Of a stretch of 64,000 nt of DNA, positions 45,101 through 56,675 are shown piece after piece (the first letter of the stretch is position 1; each line of letters starts with the position of its first letter). Source of the DNA: Symbiodinium microadriaticum (Eukaryota; Sar; Dinophyceae; Suessiales; Symbiodiniaceae); NCBI GenBank assembly GCA_001939145.1, contig LSRX01000255.1, positions 288,347 to 352,346 of the forward strand, written 5' to 3'. Made by a program: the position numbers and the translations under genes. The notes under the pieces were generated by a model. That model saw nothing but the letters and a program-made list of their open reading frames with translations. It was not told the DNA's origin and ran no database searches.

Positions 45101-48100
45101 TTGGCTCATTTTGTGCACATGTACTATGGATGCTCGGGCTTCATCTCTTAAAGATCGATTCGATCGCACCGCGACAATCTGGAGATAGCTGCTAGAAGGG
45201 AAAGGACCGTCGAGAACCATCGGCAATGCTCACTCGATACGGTTTCCCCGAACTTCTCAGTATTGAGTTCTATTACCTCGTCTAGAGTCTACAGGTCCGA
45301 AGTAAGTATTAGTTGCTGAGATGATGTGGCCATCGAGGCTTGCGAGATTTATACATGCTGCTGGTGCTTGCTCCTCTTGTGAGTCGTCCTGCGGCAGCAG
45401 ATTTCAGGCGCGGGTCATGTTCTGCGACGAGCCGACCTCGGGTCTTTCTGCCACCGATGCTGAGCTTTGCGTGCGTTGCTCGGCCTCTGTGGAGATCAAG
45501 AGTCAAGAGTTTCAGAAATTGGGATCGGTTTTTGTTTTCCCGACAAAGCCGAAATCTGCTGCCTCGAGCTGAGGCTATATGCGATGGCTCGCGCACAGAT
45601 ACTCCGATCCTTGTCATCACTTTCGAGCAAGAGCTGTAGCACGGCACTGGCCGGGCGCAGGAAGTTTTTGGAGAGTGCTCTTCATGTACCCAGGTGTTGA
45701 TCATCATGTCCATCCACCAGCCACGAAGAGAGATCGCCAGGCAGGGCGGGGTGTCTTGTCATAAGGTTAGGAAGTTTAAGGTGAAGAAGTTTAGCTTCGC
45801 TCGAAAGTGCTTCGGCTGTCCTCAGCCAAACGAATCCAGGATGAAAGGTACTCTTACCAGACAACCTGAACAGCCCTCTGGTGCTACGAGGGCCGAACAG
45901 ACTGCGCATCGTGAGAGCTTGAGAGGCTCTTCGACGAGCTGATCCTCCTCACTTCCAGGCCAGGTCGGGTGGTCTACCAAGGACCCCCGAGAGCTGTCAA
46001 GGTCACAGAGTTTGTGCTGGATGTATATATGGCGTGTGCGATACCCATGATACCCATGTCTTGCCAAATGCATGAACGCCACAAATCTTGTGTCAGTGGT
46101 CTTCGAAGTGGGGAAAACTGTGTGCGCATTTGCAATGCTGCAGGACCGATGAGAGATTTGGCTGACTACTCAGCGAAGGCGGAAGAACTCCAACGAAGTG
46201 CTATGAAAGGGAAGGTTGTCAACCATATCTGCATCATCGCATGCCCGCTGTCATCATCTAGCATCTACGCATGATGCTGTTGCGGCTGCGGTTTGCACCT
46301 CTATGGATTTGTGGCGCAGGTCGGCTGTCCTATTCCGTTCAAGCGGTCGCTCGGCGAAGCCTTCTGCGGAGATCCAGACATCGGCTGGATCAGGGTTCGT
46401 GCTTTTTTGCGTAGAGCTGAGTCAAGAAGGCTAGATCGAGTGTCTGTCTGTGGGTGTGTGTGAGATCAACAACAAGAAGAAAGCAGCCGGCTGTTCGATC
46501 ACTCGAAGTGCCTTGTCAGCCTTCCCAGGAATCCCACAGACTTCATCATGGACCTGATTACACCCGGCATGAAGGGTGCCAAGGAAGACGAGTTCGTGCG
46601 GCGCCTTGGCTTGAGATGGGCACCTCCAGTCCGTTGGAAGGTCGCGCGTTGACGAGGGCAGAGCAGAAGCTCTTTCGAGGCACTTCCAGGCAATGCGGAG
46701 CCCTATAATCGAAGAAGAGGTGGCCAAGCACCTCAACGAGGACGCTCTCTTCCGGGCTAGTTGGGGCCCTTGTCTCGCGATGATGAATCGTGCTTTCCAT
46801 GGTCCGCATCCGACACGATGTCAGAATCAAGTACACCGTCTTCCGGGGATCGATGTGAAGCCTCGAAGACTTCACTTCGAGAACGCAAACCCTATAGAAG
46901 CGTACGCAAGAAGAACATCTTCCAAACAGGATCGTGGCAGTGCCATGGAGATCCTCCGAGCAATGCGCGAGCCCATGCAGGCTCCGGCCTCCGTTCTGGG
47001 TAGAAATCATAGGTGGCCCGACCAGTAACTTGATGTGTCTTGCTTGAGCCGTGAGTCTGGTCCAACCGCTGGGTGGGCGTTGCGGGTGGCGCGAACCTCC
47101 GTGTCTTCAGCCAGGTGTTTGGTACTATGCCACCCTTGCGCAATAGCCGCCCGACTGCACCGTCAGCCTCCGCTGTAGCAAACATCGTTGCGACAGGCTC
47201 AAGCCACCACATGAGATCTGCCCTGGAAAGTGAATCAAATCAAATCATGATCAGTTCAGGGGGTCTGCTTCTATCTTTTCTTCTTTTTGCGGCAACAGTC
47301 TAGAACGAACGCGGCCCTGGAACCACTGAACAGCTGAAGCCATGGCTCCTAGTCATTTTGTCAAGTGCTCAAGTCGGACAACAACAAACGATGCGATTCC
47401 GCACAGTCTTTGCTGTCCCGGCCCAAGCATTAACACAGCCCGAATCTTGTCTTGAAAGACCCCAAATCTCTTCGTACCCCTAAACCCTAAAGCCTACAAG
47501 TTCTTAATTGTCAGTGTCGACTTCAGACCTTTCCTGGCATTGTGCGAGACCAAGAGAGTGAGCGCCGAAACAACCCTGAAACCTCAACCCCAAACATCCC
47601 AAACGTCCCAAACACCCTAAACCCTATGTGTGGAGATTTGCCTGCTTGTGCGAGATTGAGAGACGAAGCCCTATACCCCGGTGAACATCCAAAGCCCTGA
47701 ACCCCCCTGGAAGGCAACACCCTTAGCTTTCCCCACGCCCTGAGCCCCAAACCCTCAACCCGACACCTCCCAAACCCAAGACCCACATTCATAAACCCCT
47801 GAGTGCTTAAACCCCGCCCACAATCCTTCCTCACGCCTCAGTCGCCTTGACACCACACGCCTAAACCCTTGCACCCCAAACCCTGAGCCCTGCACCCTGG
47901 ACCTTGAATACTTCGATCATCTTAGATCCTGAACCACCCTAAACCCTGAACCCAACACCCAACACCCAAAGTCCGGCTACACGAAACCCAAAGCCGCACA
48001 AACTTCCGTTAAGGTCTATGACTTCTAGACTCTAGACCCCTAAACTCTATGAACACCTAAACCAAACTATACCAACCCAAAGCCGGATCCCGAAAACACC

Positions 48101-51100
48101 TAAACCCCAAAGTCCTTGAATCCTGCACCCCGGAGCCTGCACTCCAAACCCGGAGCCACCCCAAACCAAAAACCGTAGACACCAACCCCACCCGAACCCT
48201 AAGCCCTGCTCGTAAAAGCCCCTGAAGCGCTAGACTACACAAGCGAAAACCCTCACACCTTAAATCCGCGAACCACTTCGATAGTCTTAACCGCAAACCC
48301 CCACCACCTGCTTGTAACACTACTAAACTCTAAGCCGCCTCAACTTTCTTCCCGAAAGCCCCGAACCAGTTTTGACATCTGCATACATAGCAATTAGATG
48401 TTGCAGTTCAGCGGATGATCTGAGCAACGGTGAAGTTGCCAGCTGCCACACAGAACCACCGAGGCAAGTTCGGCGTGCCATTCCGTTCGCAGGCCACGCC
48501 CGTGAGCTTGTGTGAGGTAAGCAGGGCGAACTCGTGCAGAAGCCCCGAGAATAGAAGAGCCCTGTGTAGACATGCCCGTGTCATCTTCAAGGAAGCGCAA
48601 GGTTCCTGCAGTTTCGCCCTCGCTTCAATCCGCCTGAACCCAGCTCAGGTTCGGGCCGTGGCCTGGCGTCAGTTCAAGCTGAGGCCTTCGTGGCTACTGT
48701 ATTATATTATATTATATTATATTATATTATATTATATGATGATGGTCTGTATTTTGGGTGCATCGCTGTCGTTTGTCCCAGTTTGGAAGACAACAAAGTG
48801 CGAAAAGCAAGGCAAGGCCCATACTTTCGCATGCTAGCAGTAACGAACCTTGCGTCCCCGTTATGATGATATGCGGAGCAAAAAACGCAAACAAAATTCG
48901 ATGTTTCTGAGCGGCCGAGTTTCTTGATTTTGACAGGGAAGTGCAGTGGCAGGGTGGGATGGAGGCTTAAGGCCAGGCTCTGCACAATGTGTTCTTTCAG
49001 CGCGGCTTCCAACAATGTTGGTAAAGCATGGTAGGGCCTATACTTTCGCATGTTAGCATTGCTCAGCATGGCATTATAATTTTGATGATCTGCGAGACAA
49101 AAATGCAAAAAACAAAAACACAAACGATGATTTAGCGCGGAAACATTTTTTGATACGTGGTTTGGGCATGGATGCGCTGGCCAATGCATGCGTTGGGAGC
49201 ATGGACGTTGTCATGGTTTGGGCACGGATGCACTGGGAAATGGATGGGTTGGTAGCACGGACGTTATCATGGTTTGGGCATGGATGCACTGGCCAATGGA
49301 TGCCTTGGTAGCATGGACGTTATCATGGTTTGGGCATGGATGCACTGGCCAATGGAAGAGTTTGCAGCATGGACATGGCGGGATACAGACCTGGGCGACA
49401 GAGAAAGCGGGGCAAGCGAGGGCGATGCAGCTTATATTTATGATTACCAGATAATTTGTTGCTATTACTATTCTTGAAATCATTGTTATATTTTGGGTCA
49501 ATGCGGCTGACACTCAGAGCCCAGCTGCAAAAATGTCAACGCGGCACATCCCTTGCCCCGGACTCACACTTGTATCTCCGAGTACGCGACATGACCTTGT
49601 TGCAACCTCTCATCAGCTGCTAGCTGCGAGATGCGAGCCTTGCAGACCACATTAAGCAATACTTCATTGGCCAAATGTCAATCTGGGTCTGAGCAGGTAC
49701 CGAAACAAGACTCACCTCTTGATGGACCTGGCTGCAGCCACTTGCCGGACATGTCGCTTCAACTGTCAGGGGGTGAGTACCCGAAGGCATGGGCGGCCAG
49801 TTCGAGGTTGGTATGGCTCAGGGTCCCAGGCTGCCAGAGTCTCGGGTCTTGCCGTGTCATCTGGGTCAATCTCTCACAGGGGTTTGCTTTGCCGGCGCTG
49901 GTTTCTGCTCTGAACACTTTCGGACCAACAGGTTTAGAAAGTCTCCCCACAGCAAGAACTGGGAGTACTGAGCGCGCTACAGATCCCTGCGGAATTACAG
50001 GCTGTCGCCAAAGCCGTGATCCTGGGCCTGGCATTCTATGAGCCCGGACTAAACTTGGGGCAAATTCAGGGGACACAGTTTGGAATTGTCGACGGGGCTA
50101 TGGAAGTCCCGAGTGTGTCTGGCTCTTCCGACGTGAAGTGTTTAAGCTGCAAACCTCTTTCCATGAAATAGACGGACGAAGGTAAGTTTGCAAGGGCCCC
50201 GTTCAGGTTACATGCTTGACGGCGGACTCAGGATCTCGTTAGGTGGTAGTTTGTCTGAAGTTTTGATGTGCCTGACATAAGGACATTGGCGAGAAGAGTC
50301 AGCAGTTCCAAGTTGGCTTCTTCTTCTTTGCGGCTCCCTTACGGACTGCTGCGAAGCGACTTTCGCTGTCTGATCGTGTCTCTGTCGCTCTTCCTCTTTG
50401 CAAAGGTGTGCGCTTTGAGAGTGCTCGCTGGGGTCATGTGAGGTCTTGATGGCCTGCTCCATCGACCAGGTCAAGACCATGCCGGCCATGATCGCCGAGC
50501 GCCGCAGCATGATTCTGCGGGGTCTTGCAGTTATTCTGTGACTGATCTGTCGCAAGGCACCTCAAAGAAGAGCCACTCCCTGTGTTGAGGGTCTCTCACC
50601 CCGGCCAGGCGGAATGTCATGAAGCTGGAGACCTCTGAGGTCACCTGCCCGCGTTGCAAAGGGGCTTCTTGAACAGTCAAGTTGAGCACATACCAGACGG
50701 CCAGACGGCTCCGTCGATCTTGAGCAAGTAGGAATTCAGGCGCTGGATGCCCGCCCAGGCCTTGTACAGTGAGTGGGCCTACATCCTCCCGGTCACCCTT
50801 ATGAGTGCGATGCAGGCCTGGGTGTGGAAGCAGAAAGGAGGAGGGCGGTTGTAATGCAAAGACTCTAATTAAACCATTGCATCCGAAATTCATCGCACCG
50901 TGGGACATTAAAGGGTGAAGTTGCGCCGTGGTCCCGACAGCTATCTTCAGCTCTTGGTCGCAGGCAGTCGTAACGCACTTCGTGCACCTCACCAGCATTG
51001 ATGCCAACAGGAGTTCACAGGAGTTCAATGTTCTTGTCGGTTTGAATAAACTTGGAACGTTCCATGCGTCCTGCAGTCCAGGCTCACAGAAGTTGTCCGT

Positions 51101-52009
51101 GCTAATGCCGAAGAGAAACACGCGAATCATCGTTGATACATGTGCTTCAGGTTCATCGCTCTTCTTTGGCCGTTCCTGCAATTCCCTGTCTCTCTCGTTG
51201 GGCCTCTTGGCCGGCAAAGCAGAAGCAGCTATGCGGGCATGCGGTAGCTATAACGAGAAGTTTTTTTTGGCATAGCTAGGAATCGGTCAGGGAGCCTTCT
51301 GCCATGCTGCGGTCAAGGGTCATGCGGACATCCCGTTAGGCAGGGTGAAGTGAGTCCCAGGCATGTTTGGTTTTGGTCCCTGATGGTCAACATGGTCATG
51401 GACAGCCTTTACGTCATGCTCTCTGGCATCGCCAAGGACGACCTCGACGTTCGTGTTAAACCACGGACCCCGAAGCCGATGAGAACTGAAAATACTCTAC
51501 GCTAGAAGTTGTCATGCGAACCCCCAGCCGTCCTTGCTTTCCATAGCCACAAGCAGGTGATCAGTAGTGAAGTTTGCCGACTTGACTCTTGAGGACGCGA
51601 CGATTGCACAGATAATGTCGCTACCTTTCCTTCTTGTCTTCATGCTCTACAACGGTGGCTTGGCATATTTGGTCTAGTTATGTCCAAATGTGTATAGGGA
51701 CTGTTATTCCAGCGGGATGAGATTATCAGGTGGTTTTGCTTGACTCTGTATCTCCTGGGGATGTCGAAGGTATGAGTTTGTTGTCGCTCGAAGAAAAAGG
51801 CTCTGTAAATCAGATGCGTTGAGTTTCGAGGGGAGTTGTGGCGCAATGTCGGATTTCGAAGCCATGCTGCAGGCTTCACTGTTTATCGAACGACATGCCC
51901 GAAGTGGCTGCTCTGGGCGTTGAATATCTCTCCAGTGGCCTATGCGATGGAAGCCATTACAGCAGCTTGGCCGAGAACTTGTGTCGAATACCATTCCCGC
52001 CTGACATGA
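42192..52009 (+). CDS. ABCG (White/Brown-type) half transporter, multi-exon
   Basis: Order is NBD then TMD, as in ABCG. Segments seen: from 42192 (VHLTFEDVSFSI); about 42627-42690 (KKILDRISGHYEPGALVG); from about 43448 Walker A (GSGKTTLLDILA); about 43678-43740 (IHVNGRPRDMLWNRISAYV); from about 43820 (DDLMFAHLTVEEVL); about 44570-44640 (RQMDQLRIEAFLQAFGL); about 44860 (YIGDPKQGSRGIS); about 45018 (GQRRRLSLVKGVA); about 45418 Walker B (VMFCDEPTSGLSATDAE); about 45695 (LIIMSIHQPR, switch His); about 45925-46000 (GRVVYQGPPRAVK); about 46528 (NPTDFIMDLITPG). TMD exons: 50470-50520 (MPAMIAERRSMILR), 51361-51436, from 51594 (IAQIMSLPFLLVFMLYNG), and about 51907-52009 (NISPVAYAMEAITAAWPR). GA donors occur, for example after 51436. 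ABCG half transporters dimerise to move lipids or xenobiotics. The true C-terminus may lie further right. Confidence 0.9.
47476..48330. repeat. Long decayed CCCTAAA region in an ABCG intron
   Basis: About 850 nt of C/A-rich DNA built from ACCCTAAA, ACCCTGA, CCCCAAAC and related units. Few units are intact, but the + strand bias to CCCTAAA is constant. It lies between the NPTDF exon and the TMD exons. Confidence 0.8.
48701..48737. repeat. (ATTAT)n microsatellite
   Basis: About seven perfect ATTAT pentanucleotides, in an ABCG intron. Confidence 0.97.
48800..49140. repeat. Diverged direct duplication, 219-nt spacing
   Basis: The block ATACTTTCGCATG...GATGAT-TGCG-G--AAAAA-GCAAA is present near 48821-48900 and again, diverged, near 49040-49120, offset by 219 nt. 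Confidence 0.7.
49161..49384. repeat. 56-bp minisatellite, four units
   Basis: Units begin TTTGGGCATGGATGCACTGG at 49161, 49217, 49273 and 49329, exactly 56 nt apart, each ending near GACGTTATCATGG. The last is partial or diverged. It lies in an ABCG intron. Confidence 0.95.
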
Positions 52010-53290
52010 AACTTACGGGATACCTTGCCCACTGATCGACATAGGCGAGCACCATTATAATTACTGTCTTGGTGGTGTCTAACGTTTGCACACGGGCTGC
52101 ACCAGTCTGTCTTTGGGCAGTCGGCAGTATGTCACTGCCCAGTAAACGTTGATGAGCTCGATCCCGGTTGGTGTCATCGCAGTCCGAGCACTGCATTCCT
52201 CAAGCAAACACAGGCTTCAGGGGCATAAGGGCACGAGCAATGAAGCCTCTCCTCATCAGATGGGGCCGAAAGGGTTTGAGCTTCAAACTAGCAGAGTCGA
52301 ACAACTTTTCATTGTAGAGGCGCGCGATCGAGAAGTGTTTGTCCGAAGACACCCGGGCCACTGCTAGCCTCAGCCAGTCCTGCCCAGATCGCAGCTTCAC
52401 GCATTTGCTTCTACGATGGGCCTGCATGCGGGAAGGACGGGCAGTTGCTGTTAATTGACGGAATCGGCTCGGAACCGTCGGCAAGGGGCAGATGAGCGCT
52501 GCCAAAATTATTTCGATGGGTGATCAAGCTTTAAGGAGAGGCACGTTGCATGGAAAGGCTGGTGAGTCCCGGCAAGACATGGCGATCCGTGTCCATTCAT
52601 TCGAACATTCGAACTTCCATAGCATGCATGCGTCGTGACCTGCCGTGAAGGTGCTGAGCATCAGACGAGATGTACCATGAAACCTTTGTGCAGAGAAGGT
52701 GCTACTCGTAGCTTCCTAAGCCTTGCATTAGCAGGATTCGCTCTATCCTGCCGCTCGGCCTGGGAGTGTGGGTTTGGCACATTTCGGGCAGGGGCTTTCT
52801 GTGAGATGACAAGTGGCTGGAACTCTTTCCCTAGACTTCACTTGAGTCCTCTTGAAGTAGACGCTGGATGCGAGGGTTTGCACAGCATCCTTCGAGGGAC
52901 AGGTAGTTTTGGTCCGAAGAGAAAACGACAAGAAGCACTACCTGATGATGCTACGCCCCAGCGTTCATGTTGCGACCAGCTGAGGCAATCCTCGGGCAGT
53001 TCAGCTACATCGACCAAAGCCCGCGAGCTATCGTGGTGCCTTGGTGTTCGAAGCCAAAGAACAGCTTGTTAGATTCCTATACAAAATGGCTACGGCTCAA
53101 GCTGGAGGGCTGCATGAATGGGTTTAGGCCCAGGCCTCTCTCGACAGCCGCCCAATGGCTTTGGCCTCCCCACAGTGCGGCGGAGTGGACTTAGACTTGA
53201 AGACAGGTTCAGGGGCTCTCGAGATGGAGATGGCCATGCCCAGGTCCTCGAAGAGAAGTTGGGCCTGGCAGCGAACCTGAGACCGGCGGC
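52010..53290. other. Spacer after the ABCG gene
   Basis: No recognisable domain. Further ABCG C-terminal exons could be hidden here. The second copy of the spliced-leader-like motif lies at 53084-53101. Confidence 0.35.
53084..53101 (+). other. Spliced-leader-like motif, copy 2
   Basis: Identical to 37850-37867; with flanking bases the match to the inverted leader start extends to CAAAATGGCTACGG (14 nt). It lies about 190-220 nt upstream of an intron-poor membrane-protein copy. Confidence 0.5.
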
Positions 53291-54959
53291 TTGTCGGCGT
53301 CGGTTCAGGTCACGCTCGCCTCGCCTAAATGCATGCATGAGGTCATTTCCTTGAAGGACGAGGCCACGGATAAGAGTCGACCAAGCTATCTAAAGGTTCG
53401 TTCCGTGGATTCCCAAGATGTGAACGCTGTCACCGAAGATGACACGCAGGTGACCTTCAACTGTGACATCTGGACCTACTTTGCGCTTGTTGGCCTCTGG
53501 AGGACTGGCAGCTGGGACGCGCGCTTCACGTTCATTCTGGCATTGGTGAGCTTAGCCATGCAGGCGGCGTTCGTCATGATTTTGACGTCCGAGTTCTTCC
53601 TCGAGCGACCTTTCGAGGAAAAGGTGGAACTTGCCAGAATCTGGCGCACCACCGTGGCGCACCACCGTGGCCCACGACTCGAGGCACATGGACCTCGCTC
53701 TCGCGTCTGCCCAGGGGACGGTGCTCTCATCGTTTCCACGACCCAAGCAGAGCTTGTGGAGGAGATCAACAAATTCCTGGGTTTAGGCCTCGACGACTTT
53801 GCACCGAGCTCATTAAGCGGAGCCACAATGCTTTGCGTTTTTTGCATCCTCCTGTGGTGCATGCGCGCGCTCAAGGACCTCAGGCGCATGGGCCTGGTCA
53901 TGGAGGCTTGGTCGTGGATTCCACGATCCGATTGAGAATTTCGGCCTCACCGAACTCTCCGAGAACCGCTTCTGTGGCTTCGGATCCATTTTGTTCGTGT
54001 GCTTTGCCATGGACTGCCTCTTGCTGGTGGCCGGGATCTGCCTTCTAGCATCCACCACACCACATCTATCTCATCGTTGATGCTCGATGCGGTCGAGCTC
54101 GAGGCCATCTTGGACATCGACGACTTCATGTTTCATGCCCTGGCGCCCTTGAGAGCCAGATTGCTTATCCAGAGGGATTGGAGCCCATGCAGGTGAAAAT
54201 CAGTCAGGTCAGAAGCCAAGTCGAGTCCGGATTTACCTTTTGCCTTCTCGCCTTTGCTCTTGTGCTGCCCTGCCTCTTCATGCTGGCCCCGCTTGGCCTC
54301 TCCATGCAAGCGGTGAAGTACGAGCTTTGTGGTGGAACCCAGGAGTTCGTAATCGCCAACAATCAGGACATCCAGATGACCCATGCACTGCGAACGCAAG
54401 CGGAGAGAGGCATAGAGCTGCTTTCTAGCGAAGTGTCCGTGGAGGAGTTTAAGCACAGTTCTGAAGCACTTCCTCGACACATGGTCTTCTCGCCGACCTC
54501 GCAGGCCTTGGTCCGAACAATGGCCGAGGAGGCTTCAACGTTCCCCATGTGCTTCGAGACTCAGGTCCTGCAAGAGACCGAGTCTACCCGGAACCTGTGG
54601 CCATGTCGCTGATCAAGCCACGCTTTCAGTCTATGGTGGCGGAATTCGGCCGCAATGCCACTACTTGTGAGGAGATGCAGGACCTCTGTCACTTGCCAGA
54701 GGCACGGATGCTGCGTTCCCTTTGTGGTGCGACTTGCGGCTGTGCTTCCGCAGGAACCTCGACCTGGTACAAGGTCTCTTTGCAAGGGTGTTCCGAAAGC
54801 TGTCTGAAGGAGGCCGAGGCTGCGACGGCCACATCCGAAGGATGGCGATCGTTTTGGATGGACTACGTGTCGGTCGAGTCGTCCTCCTTCGGTCCGAATT
54901 TAGCTCAAGCAAACATGCTGACGAGGTCTGAATCAGACCGTGCAAGCTATGCTGAGTGA
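53291..54959 (+). pseudogene. Multi-pass membrane protein with ShK-like Cys motif, frameshifted copy
   Basis: Protein-like sequence continues across about 1.65 kb without visible introns but changes frame about four times (near 53915, 54055, 54165 and 54590). It has hydrophobic segments RFTFILALVSLAMQAAFVMI, TMLCVFCILLWCM, ILFVCFAMDCLLLVAGICLL and FTFCLLAFALVLPCLFMLA. Its Cys-rich end has TCEEMQDLC...SLCGATCGC...GCSESC, resembling the six-cysteine ShK-type fold often found in dinoflagellate extracellular regions. I do not recognise the protein family. It is most simply a retroposed copy now decaying. Sequencing indels are the alternative, and very short introns cannot be excluded. Confidence 0.6.
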
Positions 54960-56675
54960 ACGACACCGATTTTCCGATCGACTTCTTGTGCCCGGAAACC
55001 TGCCGATGCAAAGCATCTCTCTCGAGGTTTTGTCCGTCCAACTGCGTTTCCGATGCCGTGCACGGCTCGACGAACTCGAGCAATGCATGATTTGTTCCGT
55101 GAAGAAGGCCGTCGGTGCAATTGCACCGAAAGCAGTTCCTTCTGCGAGCCTGAGGATTGCCGGGTCATGATTACGCTTCTGGAGCTACAGCCCTCAACCT
55201 TGTGTGTGAGTCGAAACCGCTTTCGTTCAGTGAGTTTCACGCAGCCGACTTAAGACCACAAACATCGCTTGCATTGTCCGGGTGCGAGAGCCGAAGATTC
55301 CTTCTTTCGGCCGTGTTGTGGAGACCAGAGACGAGATATAGTGCTAACCAATTTTTTCCAGCTACGGGTTTGAGAAAGATGTTCGAAGCGCCTGTCGGAA
55401 CCGTTCACCCCCACGCAGACGCAGGTGATGTGTGCTGACATCCTCGTCTTCCGAGCCGTTCATATGGTGTGTCTTAAATTCCTCAACAACATCCGGAGGC
55501 AGAGCTCTGCAACTGCAGCTAGGGTGTTACTAGGACGTGTGAAGCTTTCTCGAGTTGCGCAAGCTGTCGATGCCAGCTGATCCCTGGAGGTGAGAGTGTA
55601 AAGAAGCATGGGCCTCCAGTGATGATGCACAGCTGCGGCTTCTGCCACATTTTGAGACAAGGGCTCATGGCCGTGGTCATAGCCTTTGATTTGAGCACCG
55701 TTCTGTAGCAGCTTCGCCAAAGGCGGTGTGAATTCCCACATGCACCCTATAGTCGCGTTCAGATGTCCCTATGGGCCCATGGAGGACAAGAGCAGGGACA
55801 TTTTGTTGCTGTGCCTCCAGTCGTCATAACCTGTCGACTGGTCGGTGCCTTCTGGCGCCTGCCACGCCTTCAGAGAGTGCTGAGGCATAGTTTTAATAAA
55901 GCTTTGCTTAGTTATGCACTGGTGTGTTGCCAAGCAGGGGTTCGACCGAACACAGCAGAACAACAGCCAGGATAGCTGCATCCAGTTCTGAGACCGAAAA
56001 CGAATGCTACAGCTCACATTATGATGGATCCGACAACTTTTGACGGCGCTTGTCTTGAACTACAACCTTTACCATGCTGGACTCTGGGCATGCGGCACAC
56101 CCTGCGAGACCAGCACAATAGTGCTGTCTCCCTCCGCGCGTGCTGCACAAGACGGCGATCTTAGGGGCCTGGAAGGGTTGCGCATTAGCGCATAGCGAGC
56201 ACACCCTCAAAAGAAATTTACGTCAGCCATGACGGGTTGCAAGAAGGCAGCTTGTTGCATTTCACACAGTAGACACGCCCAGCGGCCATGTAGCTCTGCT
56301 TCTGCAGATCTCCAGCCATTCCGGATCCTGCAGTCCCCAACCATGCATGGACTGGCTTTGCCAATCTGTGGGCACTGCGAAAATCTTGTGCTGCTGTTGG
56401 GGTTTCTCTGATGTTGCTTACTTCTATCAGGAGGTGCGCTCGACACCTGATGCGAGTGTCATGGTGCCGCAACAGAACGCAGAGTGTAACACTGTCGTTG
56501 CGGCTGCATGTGGGACTGTGGGGACGAGCAGGTATGACTTGGTCTGTAGGACCTAGAGCTCCGATCAAGCCTTTGTAAACAGGTCCTGCAGGCCTGCGCA
56601 TGAAGCAGCTCACCGCGGCGTGCTAGTGGTTCAAGACTTAGCTCCGTCATCAGCTCGAAGGGGGCAGGGGCTGCC
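54960..56675. other. No supported gene
   Basis: Short frames on both strands lack family signals. This probably holds the 5' region of the kinase gene at its right end. Confidence 0.4.
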
